Source of the DNA: HXMU1420-13 sp034669965
GTDB lineage: Bacteria; Bacteroidota; Rhodothermia; Balneolales; Balneolaceae
DNA: 64,000 nt
Reading direction: 5' to 3'
Assembly: GCA_034669965.1 (NCBI GenBank)
Contig: JAXMOK010000001.1
Coordinates: 310,001-374,000, forward strand
Part shown: piece after piece, positions 1 through 6,604 of the stretch
How positions within the stretch are numbered: position 1 is the stretch's first letter
Layout of the letters: each line of letters opens with the position of its first letter
The notes under the pieces: generated by a model
Database searches by the model: none
What the model saw: only the letters and a program-made list of their open reading frames with translations
What the model was told of the DNA's origin: nothing
Program-made: the position numbers and the translations under genes

Positions 1-1096
1 TGTAATAATACCCTTCGGTGAATCCCGTAGAACAGATTTTCGCGAGGTTTTTATATCCATTCTGATTTTTCGCCAGCATCACAATCTGCGAACGGTGATC
101 CCGATGTTCACGCGTAAATTTCTTTTTATGGCGATCTTCAACCAAATACAACTCACAACCGATAATTGGCTTAATTCCGGCCGCGTAGGCTGCTGAAGTG
201 AAGGAAAAAGCGCCATACATATTCCCCAAATCGGTAAGGGCCACGGCAGGCATGCCCATTTCTTTGGCGCGGGAAACCAATTCTTTTACCCCGGCGGTGG
301 ATTGCAGCACCGAGAATTTCGAATGATTGTGAAGATGAGTGAACACCACATCTTCGGAGAGTTCAACGGCTGGTTCCGTCGTTAATTCACTATCGGAATC
401 GGCCTCCGTAATTTCGTTCTCTTTTTTTTTCAGCCGTGATGGAGAAACCAGATCGATGTAATGATCTCGAACGAGGTAACTTTGTGCAGATTCATACAGG
501 CGTGCATCCAATGGGAAATTTACTTGAATTACGCCCATTCGCACTAGTTCAAGAAAAGCGCGAGTAGTTGCTTCAACATCAGCTGCCGCATCGTGAGCAT
601 CTTCAAAGCCTTGGTTAAAAATCTTGTGATGAAGCTCGCCCAAGGTTGGCCATTTAAATCCGCCTCGTCCGTTTGGGATACCTACAAACTTCGTCGACTC
701 ATCTTTGGTGTCGATTTTCGGCTTGTCCATAATAGCCGATGGGATTCTCTTACGTAGGAATTCTGCGCCCATTACCGACTCATCGAAGCTTACGTTGTGC
801 CCAATCAGGAAGTATGATTTGTCGATGTCTTTTCGGAAGATTTGGAGTACTTCTGCAAGATCATGTCCTTCTTTGTTGGCTCGCTCCGTCGAAATACCGT
901 GAATTTTCTCTGAGTTAAACGGAATCGTAAAGCCTTCCGGCTTGATAATGTAATTACCGTGACCAACCAACTTCCCGGTGTGATCGTGCATTTGCCATGC
1001 AAGTTGCACCAATCGCGGCCAATTGTCTAAATCGGTGATGGGTGCGGAATAATCTCGTGGTAAACCGGTGGTTTCGGTATCAAAAATCAGGTACAT
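1..1096 (-). CDS. dnaE: DNA polymerase III alpha subunit with N-terminal proofreading exonuclease (5' part only)
   Basis: Replicative DNA polymerase subunit. I translated the minus strand from the ATG at 1096; it stays open to the window edge (365 codons), so only the N-terminus is present. Residues 1-190 form a DEDDh exonuclease: DTETTG near the start (Exo I), GHNVSFDE (Exo II) and HDAAAD (Exo III, H-x4-D). After a linker of about 45 residues comes the PHP domain (FTHLHNHSKFSVLQ, then ALTDLGNMYG). The exonuclease precedes the PHP domain, unlike PolC where it is inserted inside it. This order is known from Bacteroidota DnaE, so proofreading here is probably in cis. The polymerase core lies outside the window. 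Confidence 0.93.
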   Translation of the reverse strand, partial: MYLIFDTETTGLPRDYSAPITDLDNWPRLVQLAWQMHDHTGKLVGHGNYIIKPEGFTIPFNSEKIHGISTERANKEGHDLAEVLQIFRKDIDKSYFLIGHNVSFDESVMGAEFLRKRIPSAIMDKPKIDTKDESTKFVGIPNGRGGFKWPTLGELHHKIFNQGFEDAHDAAADVEATTRAFLELVRMGVIQVNFPLDARLYESAQSYLVRDHYIDLVSPSRLKKKENEITEADSDSELTTEPAVELSEDVVFTHLHNHSKFSVLQSTAGVKELVSRAKEMGMPAVALTDLGNMYGAFSFTSAAYAAGIKPIIGCELYLVEDRHKKKFTREHRDHRSQIVMLAKNQNGYKNLAKICSTGFTEGYYY

Positions 1097-1167
1097 ACAG
1101 GCTGGAACTTCGTGCGTGATCGACTTCTTTGCTAACTATTGAATATAGGATTTGGCGGAGCCGAATT

Positions 1168-1187
1168 CAGATGAAGTTTTCCACAAT
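1168..1187. repeat. 20-bp direct repeat, copy 1 (dnaE side of DUF3800 gene)
   Basis: The sequence cagatgaagttttccacaat is repeated exactly at 2023-2042. The two copies bracket the DUF3800 gene. Each contains TTTTCCACA, which fits the loose DnaA-box consensus TTWTNCACA, but two isolated boxes are not an origin. Confidence 0.9.
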
Positions 1188-1243
1188 TCTAATAGATGAT
1201 TATAAAAATCTTTCACATATTTGATAGTAAGATTTAGAAAGGT

Positions 1244-1298
1244 ACCTCTCCATTGACAAGAGCCCATGGGGATCTTCTGAGAAGATAGATGGAGAGGT
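1244..1298. other. Nested inverted repeats downstream of DUF3800 gene
   Basis: A perfect 10-bp inverted repeat, ACCTCTCCAT at 1244-1253 and ATGGAGAGGT at 1289-1298, encloses a second perfect one, ATCTTCT-G-AGAAGAT at 1272-1286. It lies six bases past the DUF3800 stop codon, so it may end that transcript. However, the T-rich run (TTTTTA) follows the stem on the plus strand, the wrong side for a minus-strand terminator. It could be a structured RNA or an end of the inserted segment. Confidence 0.6.
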
Positions 1299-1303
1299 CA
1301 TTT

Positions 1304-1966
1304 TTAATAATATTCATTCTTCCCAGTTTTGAATATTTCAAACTCGCTTTTCAAGCTTTTCTTGATTTGATCATATGATCGAGTATCAAATCTTTCCCAT
1401 TTTCTAAATATAGACCAGCTAACGTAATCAGTAATTTGTAAACACATATTTGATTTAGAGGAATGGTGCATTACTCTAAATTTTCCATGTGGGTTAATAT
1501 TCTGCTTTAAGATGCTTTTAATTTCTTTCTGAATTGCTTTCCGCTTACGCTGTAATGGTATTGTATCTGTTACAACTACAATTTCTTTATACTTATGACT
1601 TTCAATATTATCAAACACGTATCGAAGTAAATAACTAAGAATTCTTGGGTAGAAAGCTGTGTCAACTTGTAGTTTTGGGTGAGTCTTCCTCTTTTCGACA
1701 ATTATTGAATCTAATCTATAGTGAGAAAGATTATTTGAGATTACCCGGAATACTCTCTCTCTTACATGTTGTTTGTCCTCTGATGCATGAAAAAATTCAA
1801 TATCTAAACCATACTCAATTAAATCGTATTTCAAACTTATTAATTCTTCTAAACCTTTAAAAGGCCGTTCAATTGAAAGTGATGTTAGGATAAAATATTC
1901 TGTCCCGTTATTTGTGAAATCTAAATTCCCAGCCTCATCCAAAAATAAATATACCGACTTACTCAA
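1304..1966 (-). CDS. DUF3800 domain-containing protein
   Basis: 220-residue protein of the DUF3800 family, which has an RNase H-like fold. The family signature is visible: an N-terminal hydrophobic strand ending in FLDEAGN (residues 8-14), a central VVVTDT strand, and QITDYVSW near residue 180. The acidic residues in these motifs are the presumed metal site. Biochemical function is not established; members are often found in accessory DNA and near defence genes. The gene is clearly more AT-rich than dnaE and umuC beside it and sits between 20-bp direct repeats, which suggests acquisition. It has no operon partner: dnaE lies downstream on the same strand and umuD is transcribed away from it. 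Confidence 0.85.
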   Translation of the reverse strand: MSKSVYLFLDEAGNLDFTNNGTEYFILTSLSIERPFKGLEELISLKYDLIEYGLDIEFFHASEDKQHVRERVFRVISNNLSHYRLDSIIVEKRKTHPKLQVDTAFYPRILSYLLRYVFDNIESHKYKEIVVVTDTIPLQRKRKAIQKEIKSILKQNINPHGKFRVMHHSSKSNMCLQITDYVSWSIFRKWERFDTRSYDQIKKSLKSEFEIFKTGKNEYY

Positions 1967-2022
1967 TTGAAGATTTTTTTATTGTTTGTCTGAAATAATT
2001 TAAGCTTTGCCTATCGAGTTGT

Positions 2023-2042
2023 CAGATGAAGTTTTCCACAAT
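2023..2042. repeat. 20-bp direct repeat, copy 2 (umuD side of DUF3800 gene)
   Basis: Identical to 1168-1187. The interval from one copy to the other is 855 bp and contains the whole DUF3800 gene with its downstream stem-loops. Confidence 0.9.
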
Positions 2043-2139
2043 CTGTACACTTATCCCTGATTTCGCATCTTGATTCCATATCCCATAATTCGTTTCTGCC
2101 TACTTTTGTTCTTGCAAAATTCTCAAAATTCATGAGACC

Positions 2140-2154
2140 CCGGATCAAGTCCGG
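2140..2154. repeat. Small REP-like inverted repeat
   Basis: CCGGA-TCAAG-TCCGG forms a 5-bp GC-rich stem in an AT-rich leader, about 80 bp upstream of the umuD-like gene. Sequences of this type recur between genes in many bacterial genomes. No regulatory role can be shown from one copy. Confidence 0.5.
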
Positions 2155-2235
2155 CGTGACAATTAATTAAAATAAATCTTGCTCATCTATTGCTTGCACA
2201 TATAATTTACATATATTGCATGAAAGGAAAAAACT

Positions 2236-2667
2236 ATGAGCAACTGGACATCTTATCAGGTTCAAAAAGAACGCGAGGACAACGATTTATTACAACTTTC
2301 GAGGCGGATTGAGACCGGATTTCCATCTCCGGCGGGCGATCATCTCGAACGGGCGCTGAACCTGGAAGAGCTGATTATTCGTCGACCCACTTCCACTTTT
2401 TATGTGCGAGTTGAGGGCGATGCGATGAAGGCTTCAGGTATCCACGACAAAGACATTCTGGTAGTCGACCGATCGCTGAATGCCACGAATGGTTCAATCC
2501 TAGTTGTGAGCATTGATGAAGAGGTTCTTATTCGAAGACTCATTAAACAAGGAAGTCGCAGGTTTCTGGTTACAGATGATGCTTCTCAGCCGCCCATCCC
2601 CGTTGAGCATAATACACAATGGATGATTTGGGGAGTGGTTACGCATTTGATTCATCGGTTTACTTAA
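2236..2667 (+). CDS. umuD: UmuD-like protein lacking the catalytic Ser-Lys dyad
   Basis: 143-residue homologue of UmuD, the SOS protein that cleaves itself to UmuD' and joins UmuC in DNA polymerase V. The family pattern is clear: TG-FPSPAGD (residues 27-35, the position of the E. coli Cys24-Gly25 cleavage site), VRVEGDAM (57-64), GIHDKDILVVDRSL (68-81) and EEVLIRRL (95-102). E. coli Ser60 falls on Ala63 (codon GCG, 2422-2424) and Lys97 falls on Arg100 (codon CGA, 2533-2535). Self-cleavage by the usual mechanism should therefore be impossible. The frame is otherwise intact and full length. A perfect TATAAT lies about 30 bp upstream of the ATG. umuC follows after an inserted four-helix-bundle gene. 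Confidence 0.9.
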   Translation: MSNWTSYQVQKEREDNDLLQLSRRIETGFPSPAGDHLERALNLEELIIRRPTSTFYVRVEGDAMKASGIHDKDILVVDRSLNATNGSILVVSIDEEVLIRRLIKQGSRRFLVTDDASQPPIPVEHNTQWMIWGVVTHLIHRFT

Positions 2668-2678
2668 AGGGGCAGAGG
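2667..2678. repeat. Left 12-bp inverted repeat of four-helix-bundle cassette
   Basis: AAGGGGCAGAGG begins at the last base of the umuD stop codon and is the exact reverse complement of CCTCTGCCCCTT at 3218-3229. Together they bracket a 563-bp segment holding one gene and an 8-bp tandem array. Confidence 0.8.
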
Positions 2679-2684
2679 ATCAAA

Positions 2685-2732
2685 GGGACTAAGGGACTAA
2701 GGGACTAAGGGACTAAGGGACTAAGGGACTAA
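2685..2732. repeat. 8-bp tandem repeat, six copies (GGGACTAA)
   Basis: Six perfect consecutive copies of GGGACTAA fill 48 bp between the umuD-like gene and the four-helix-bundle gene. The array lies just inside the left 12-bp inverted repeat. The count may vary between strains through slippage. Confidence 0.95.
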
Positions 2733-2767
2733 GTAATATTTTAAACTTAATCTAAACGTTAGAAAAA

Positions 2768-3175
2768 ATGGAAACACCAATAACTCAATCTAAAAAAGCA
2801 CAAAATTTTTCTGACTATGGGATAAAGACATTCCGAGATTTGAAGGTGTGGCAAAAAGGGATGTCATTTGTAAATCGTGTTTATACTGCTACAAACTATT
2901 TCCCTGACAGCGAAAAGTTTTCACTAACGAGTCAACTTCGCAGAGCATGTATTTCAATTCCATCTAACATCGCTGAAGGCTACGGAAGGCGATCAACCGG
3001 TGACTACATTCGCTTTCTGAATATTGCATTAGGTTCGTTATATGAAGTTCAAACTCAGGTTGAGATCGCGCTTAATCTGGAATACATGAAAAAAGAATGG
3101 TTTGATATTCTATACGAAGATTCCAGAGAAATAGAACGAATGTTAAGTTCAGTAATCCGAAAACTTGATCCATAA
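2768..3175 (+). CDS. Four helix bundle protein (23S rRNA intervening-sequence family)
   Basis: 135-residue member of the S23 / four-helix-bundle family, first recognised in intervening sequences of 23S rRNA genes but also found as free genes. Diagnostic segments are FRDLKVWQKGM (22-32), YFPDSEKFSLTSQLRRACISIPSNIAEG (about 45-72), GRRSTGDYIRFLNIALGS (about 74-91) and a last helix ending near IERMLSSVIRKL. Molecular function is unknown; nucleic-acid binding has been suggested for the family. It separates umuD from umuC, which are normally adjacent, and has 12-bp inverted repeats on both sides. A mobile or repeat-driven insertion is therefore likely. Confidence 0.88.
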   Translation: METPITQSKKAQNFSDYGIKTFRDLKVWQKGMSFVNRVYTATNYFPDSEKFSLTSQLRRACISIPSNIAEGYGRRSTGDYIRFLNIALGSLYEVQTQVEIALNLEYMKKEWFDILYEDSREIERMLSSVIRKLDP

Positions 3176-3217
3176 AAACTATGTGCCTATGTGCCTTTGA
3201 CCCTCTGTAACTCTATC

Positions 3218-3229
3218 CCTCTGCCCCTT
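3218..3229. repeat. Right 12-bp inverted repeat of four-helix-bundle cassette
   Basis: CCTCTGCCCCTT is the perfect inverted partner of 2667-2678 and ends 26 bp before the umuC start. Just inside it, GGTCAAAGG (as reverse complement) resembles GATCAAAGG inside the left copy, so the imperfect arms extend to about 20 bp. Confidence 0.8.
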
Positions 3230-3255
3230 ACCAAAATGAATCATAGCAAGAAAAA

Positions 3256-4584
3256 GTGAGTAATCCAGAACTGCATTCAAAGCCCTCAACCGCCTACGCC
3301 ATGATCGACTGCAATAATTTCTATGCGTCGTGCGAGCGGGTGTTTGATCCACGATTACTTGGCAAACCGATTGCGATATTGTCGAACAATGATGGATGCG
3401 TAATTGCTCGGTCGGAAGAAGCTAAAGACATTGGTGTTGAGATGGGAGCGCCCGAGTTTAAGTACCGAAATCACTTTAGAGAAAACGGGGTAGTGGTTCG
3501 GTCTTCTAATTATGCGTTGTATGGAGATATGAGTCACCGTGTGATGGAAACCCTGAGATACCTCACTCACGACATCGAAGTGTATAGTATTGATGAAGCT
3601 TTTGCTGAGCTATCCTCCAATATATTTCCTGATTTGATTGAATACGGTAAATTGATTCGCGAGACTATTTTGAAATGGACCGGATTGCCGGTTTCAGTAG
3701 GAATTGCATCAACAAAAACGTTGGCAAAAGTAGCGAATCATATCGCCAAGAAGAATCCCGAATACAATGGTGTTTTTGATTTCACTTCGGCCAAGAATCA
3801 AGATGCACTACTCGAAGACTTTCCGGTAAACAAAATCTGGGGAATCGGGCAGGGCTTAACCATTCGATTAAACCGATTTGGAATCACTAATGCTTTGGAG
3901 CTCAAACGATCCATCGGAAATAAAAAGTGGGTGCGCAAGCAAATGGCAGTTACCGGTTTACGTACCGTGTTAGAATTGAATGGGAAATCCTGTTCGGGAT
4001 TGAGCGTCGGTCGGGATTCAAGGAAAGGTATTTTATCGTCGCGGATGTTTGGCAAGCCATTGTACGATTTGGAAAGCATTCAAGAAGCGCTGGCCACCTT
4101 TACCACTCGGGCTACCGAAAAACTTAGGGCTCAAGATTCAGTGGCATCTTGTATACAGATTCAGCTGATTGGTGATAAATACGATAACATTCGCGGGAAG
4201 TATAAATTTAGCGCCTATTGCCCTTTGCAAGTCCCCACCGCGCATACACCTACGATGATTCAAGTTGCTAAGAAACTAGCCGAGAAAGTATTTGAAACCG
4301 GACGTAAATACAAAAAGGCATCGGTTATGCTGACCGGAATCATCCCACAAACCGAGGTACAGATGGATTTGTTCGATCCTGAAATGTACACCCAAAAACA
4401 GCATCGGCTCATGGAATGTTTGGACCAGATTAATGCGAAATTCGGACGAAACCACGCGGCGTTTGCAGCCACAGGATTACACAAAGAAGATGATCACCAC
4501 AACAAATGGCTGATGAACCAAAACTATCTGAGTAAACGATACACCACTCGCTGGGATGAATTAATGGTTGTGAAAGCCCAATGA
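3256..4584 (+). CDS. umuC: UmuC, catalytic subunit of Y-family DNA polymerase V
   Basis: 442-residue translesion polymerase, close to the usual UmuC length (about 420). The palm begins at AMIDCNNFYASCERVF (Asp18), continues with ILSNNDGCVIARSEEAK, and has YSIDEAF with the second metal-binding Asp113-Glu114. All three catalytic acids are present. A helix-hairpin-helix region follows (KIWGIGQGLTIRLNRFGI), then the little-finger domain. QMDLF at 369-373 fits the beta-clamp-binding motif. The GTG at 3256 was taken as start; the ATG at 3301 is possible and would begin right at the catalytic strand. The polymerase looks functional although its UmuD partner has lost its active site. Confidence 0.95.
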   Translation: MSNPELHSKPSTAYAMIDCNNFYASCERVFDPRLLGKPIAILSNNDGCVIARSEEAKDIGVEMGAPEFKYRNHFRENGVVVRSSNYALYGDMSHRVMETLRYLTHDIEVYSIDEAFAELSSNIFPDLIEYGKLIRETILKWTGLPVSVGIASTKTLAKVANHIAKKNPEYNGVFDFTSAKNQDALLEDFPVNKIWGIGQGLTIRLNRFGITNALELKRSIGNKKWVRKQMAVTGLRTVLELNGKSCSGLSVGRDSRKGILSSRMFGKPLYDLESIQEALATFTTRATEKLRAQDSVASCIQIQLIGDKYDNIRGKYKFSAYCPLQVPTAHTPTMIQVAKKLAEKVFETGRKYKKASVMLTGIIPQTEVQMDLFDPEMYTQKQHRLMECLDQINAKFGRNHAAFAATGLHKEDDHHNKWLMNQNYLSKRYTTRWDELMVVKAQ

Positions 4585-4610
4585 ATTACGAATTACGAAT
4601 TACGAATTAC
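4583..4610. repeat. Heptanucleotide tandem array GAATTAC x4
   Basis: Four perfect copies of GAATTAC. The first begins inside the umuC stop codon (TGA, 4582-4584). A further degenerate heptad stretch based on CCTAATT follows at about 4622-4650. Confidence 0.9.
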
Positions 4611-4688
4611 GAGAAAGTTTTCCTAATTCTCCTATTCCTAATTCCTAATTGAACCCAAGCTCTGTATTTTATGATCAAAAAATAGTCT

Positions 4689-5615
4689 ATGTCCCTGCTC
4701 CTTATCGCCAAAAATCGAGACATGAATCCCTTAAAGGAAGCTTTGCTCGAAGTTGATCCCAATCTTGATGTAGAAATCTGGCCGAGGGTTGAAAATAAAG
4801 AACGGGTGACCTTTGCGGTGAGCTGGAATCACCCGGAGAAGGTATTGCAGAATTATCCGAATCTGAGGGTCGTAAGCAGTTTGGGCGCCGGAGTGGATCA
4901 TCTATTGAAAGATGCTTCCATTGATGAAAAAGTGGCTTTAACGCGTGTGGTTGTTCCTTCATTGAAAGATCAAATGGCGGAATATGTATTGAATGCGGTT
5001 CAGAATTATCGCTTGCACACCGCTCGATATGTGGATCAAAAGCGAGAGGGTTTTTGGAGTAAACATGAACCAATCCCAAAGTCAGATTGCACCGTTGGAG
5101 TGATGGGTTTGGGTGAGATTGGTGTTGAAGTAACTAAACAGTTATTAGTTAATGGCTTTGAAGTTGTCGGGTATTCCAGATCAAAGATACACATTGACGA
5201 TGTAGAGACCTGTACGGGCGATGAGGTAGACAAATTTCTATCCAAAACGAATGTATTGGTGTGTTTGCTACCGCTTACTAAAGAAACTAACGGCATTCTT
5301 GATTTAGACATCTTCAAAAAAATGAAGAAACCGTCCTATTTGATTAATGTGGCACGAGGTGCTCATTTAGTAGAAGAGGATTTGGTGTACGCTTTAGATA
5401 CAGGAGCTTTGAGTGGCGCTACGTTAGATGTATTCGAAGAAGAACCGTTGCCTAGCAATCATCTGTTCTGGAATCGCCCAAAGATTATGATCACTCCGCA
5501 TGTGGCTTCCATCACCGATCCTAAAGAAGCAGCAGGTCTGATCGTTGAAAATTATAAGCGGTCACTTTCCGGGATGGAGTTGTTGTTTGAAGTAGATCGA
5601 GAGAAGGGTTATTGA
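4689..5615 (+). CDS. ghrA: Glyoxylate/hydroxypyruvate reductase A-like D-2-hydroxyacid dehydrogenase
   Basis: 308-residue NAD(P)H-dependent reductase that would convert glyoxylate or hydroxypyruvate to glycolate or D-glycerate. The Rossmann motif is GLGEIG in VMGLGEIGVEVTKQLL (about residue 139). The catalytic residues of the family are visible: Arg in INVARGAHLV, Glu in VFEEEPLP and His in ITPHVASIT. The C-terminal EVDREKGY matches E. coli GhrA (VDRARGY) closely, which favours GhrA over other 2-hydroxyacid dehydrogenases. It stands alone on the plus strand and overlaps the end of the broken toxin gene by 7 bp, tail to tail. Exact substrate is inferred. Confidence 0.88.
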   Translation: MSLLLIAKNRDMNPLKEALLEVDPNLDVEIWPRVENKERVTFAVSWNHPEKVLQNYPNLRVVSSLGAGVDHLLKDASIDEKVALTRVVVPSLKDQMAEYVLNAVQNYRLHTARYVDQKREGFWSKHEPIPKSDCTVGVMGLGEIGVEVTKQLLVNGFEVVGYSRSKIHIDDVETCTGDEVDKFLSKTNVLVCLLPLTKETNGILDLDIFKKMKKPSYLINVARGAHLVEEDLVYALDTGALSGATLDVFEEEPLPSNHLFWNRPKIMITPHVASITDPKEAAGLIVENYKRSLSGMELLFEVDREKGY

Positions 5616-5896
5616 TCTAGGCTTTTAAAATTTCTGGCACTATGAATGATGGTCAGAATTTCAATTTGATCCTTAGTTACTTCATAAATCACTCTATATG
5701 GATGAACTTGAAATTCTCGAATAGCGGGATCATTTTCTTCAGGTACTATTCTACCCGATTCTGGTTATGTTGATAATAATTCTACTTTTGTAATAAAAGA
5801 CTCAACAAATCGCAATGAGTAAACCGGTGAATCCAATGCTATATAGTCGAAGATAGCATCAAGTTGCTCTGACGCCCGCTTAGACCAGACAATCAT
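5609..5896 (-). pseudogene. RelE/ParE-family toxin, interrupted by in-frame TAA
   Basis: Reading the minus strand from the ATG at 5896 gives a 95-codon RelE/ParE toxin: it opens MIVWSKRASEQLDAIFDYIA, and its second half has PESGRIVPE, VHPYRVIYEV and IEILTIIHSARNF, the typical end of this family. Codon 44 is TAA (5765-5767), just before PESGRIVPE, so the protein would stop at 43 residues and lose its catalytic half. The rest of the frame is undamaged, which points to one recent point mutation. The ATG overlaps the antitoxin stop codon (ATGA), the usual coupling of such pairs. A sequencing error cannot be excluded from one read of the sequence. Confidence 0.85.
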
Positions 5897-6075
5897 TTCA
5901 CATTATACTTTGCTTTTATATCATCGTGTGAAATAATATTGCCTGAATGGACGTCCTCTTTTCCTTTTTTGATTGATTCCCGAACATAGATAGCGTACAT
6001 CACATCTTCCCACCCAGCATTTTCGTCTAGCTCTTCTGCCATTTTCTTTACTTCATCTTTGATATTTTCAGCCAT
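5893..6075 (-). CDS. Antitoxin of RelE/ParE-type module
   Basis: 60-residue acidic, helical protein (MAENIKDEVKKMAEELDENA...) in the position and size of a type II antitoxin, directly upstream of the broken ParE-like toxin and overlapping it by 4 bp. It ends in HDDIKAKYNVK, like other short ParD-like or addiction-module antitoxins that wrap the toxin with a C-terminal tail. I do not see a clear DNA-binding domain. The gene begins 14 bp after crcB on the same strand, so it may be transcribed from the crcB promoter. It is intact although its toxin is not. Confidence 0.75.
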   Translation of the reverse strand: MAENIKDEVKKMAEELDENAGWEDVMYAIYVRESIKKGKEDVHSGNIISHDDIKAKYNVK

Positions 6076-6089
6076 CTTTTTTGGTTTAG

Positions 6090-6482
6090 TTAACTCAATA
6101 ATCTAATTAACAAATACCCCAACCAAACGCAAAGTAGGCCAATCAGTACCTGTCCTCCCGCATTAAGCAATGCAGCAAGCATTTCGCCCTCTTTTCCCAA
6201 TAAAAAGGAATCATTCGCGAAAGTAGAAAAGGTGGTAAATCCGCCAAGTAATCCGACAAATACGAAGAGTCTAAGCTCAACATTCATCCATTCTTTGAGT
6301 TCAAATAAACCTGCAAGGAACCCTATCAACAAACAGCCGATGACATTCACAACAAAAATACCAATCGGAAACTGCTCGGGTTTAACCTGATTTTGCACAA
6401 ATGTGGATAGCAGATATCGACTAACAGCGCCAATGAATCCACCGCTACCGATGGCTAATATTTTGTACAGAGTGAGGTTCAT
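6090..6482 (-). CDS. crcB: Fluoride ion channel CrcB/FluC
   Basis: 130-residue membrane protein with four predicted transmembrane helices, the normal size of a Fluc monomer, which dimerises to export fluoride. Hallmarks: GGFIGAVSRY (14-23), the pore Asn in NVIGCLLIG (about residue 46), and GGFTTFSTF (80-88) carrying the pore-lining Phe/Thr/Ser residues. I looked for a fluoride riboswitch in the 122-bp leader and did not find its conserved core, so regulation is not shown. The toxin-antitoxin remnant follows on the same strand. Confidence 0.95.
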   Translation of the reverse strand: MNLTLYKILAIGSGGFIGAVSRYLLSTFVQNQVKPEQFPIGIFVVNVIGCLLIGFLAGLFELKEWMNVELRLFVFVGLLGGFTTFSTFANDSFLLGKEGEMLAALLNAGGQVLIGLLCVWLGYLLIRLLS

Positions 6483-6517
6483 TTTTATATATGATTACCA
6501 GTGATTGTACATCCCCC

Positions 6518-6557
6518 GTCCTCTCCTTAACGTCGAGGACACCCCCTTCAAAGGGGG
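6518..6557. repeat. Two stem-loops between ilvE and crcB
   Basis: GTCCTC (6518-6523) pairs with GAGGAC (6535-6540), and CCCCCTT-CA-AAGGGGG (6542-6557) is a perfect hairpin with 7-bp arms. They lie downstream of ilvE and upstream of crcB, both on the minus strand. They may attenuate ilvE transcripts or be an intergenic repeat; there is no clear U-run. Confidence 0.6.
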
Positions 6558-6604
6558 ACTACTCAAACTTTATTATTGACACATTCGGTAGAACGGATAC
6601 TTTA

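Noticed and set aside
1168..2042. Replication origin from DnaA-box-like TTTTCCACA copies
   Set aside because: Only two boxes 855 bp apart, both part of a direct repeat; no box cluster, AT-rich unwinding region or dnaA gene.
4702..5079. 125-residue open frame antisense to ghrA
   Set aside because: Entirely within ghrA, whose motifs are unmistakable; the antisense product has no features.
6483..6604. Fluoride riboswitch upstream of crcB
   Set aside because: The hairpins present do not match the crcB motif; they look like an intergenic repeat.
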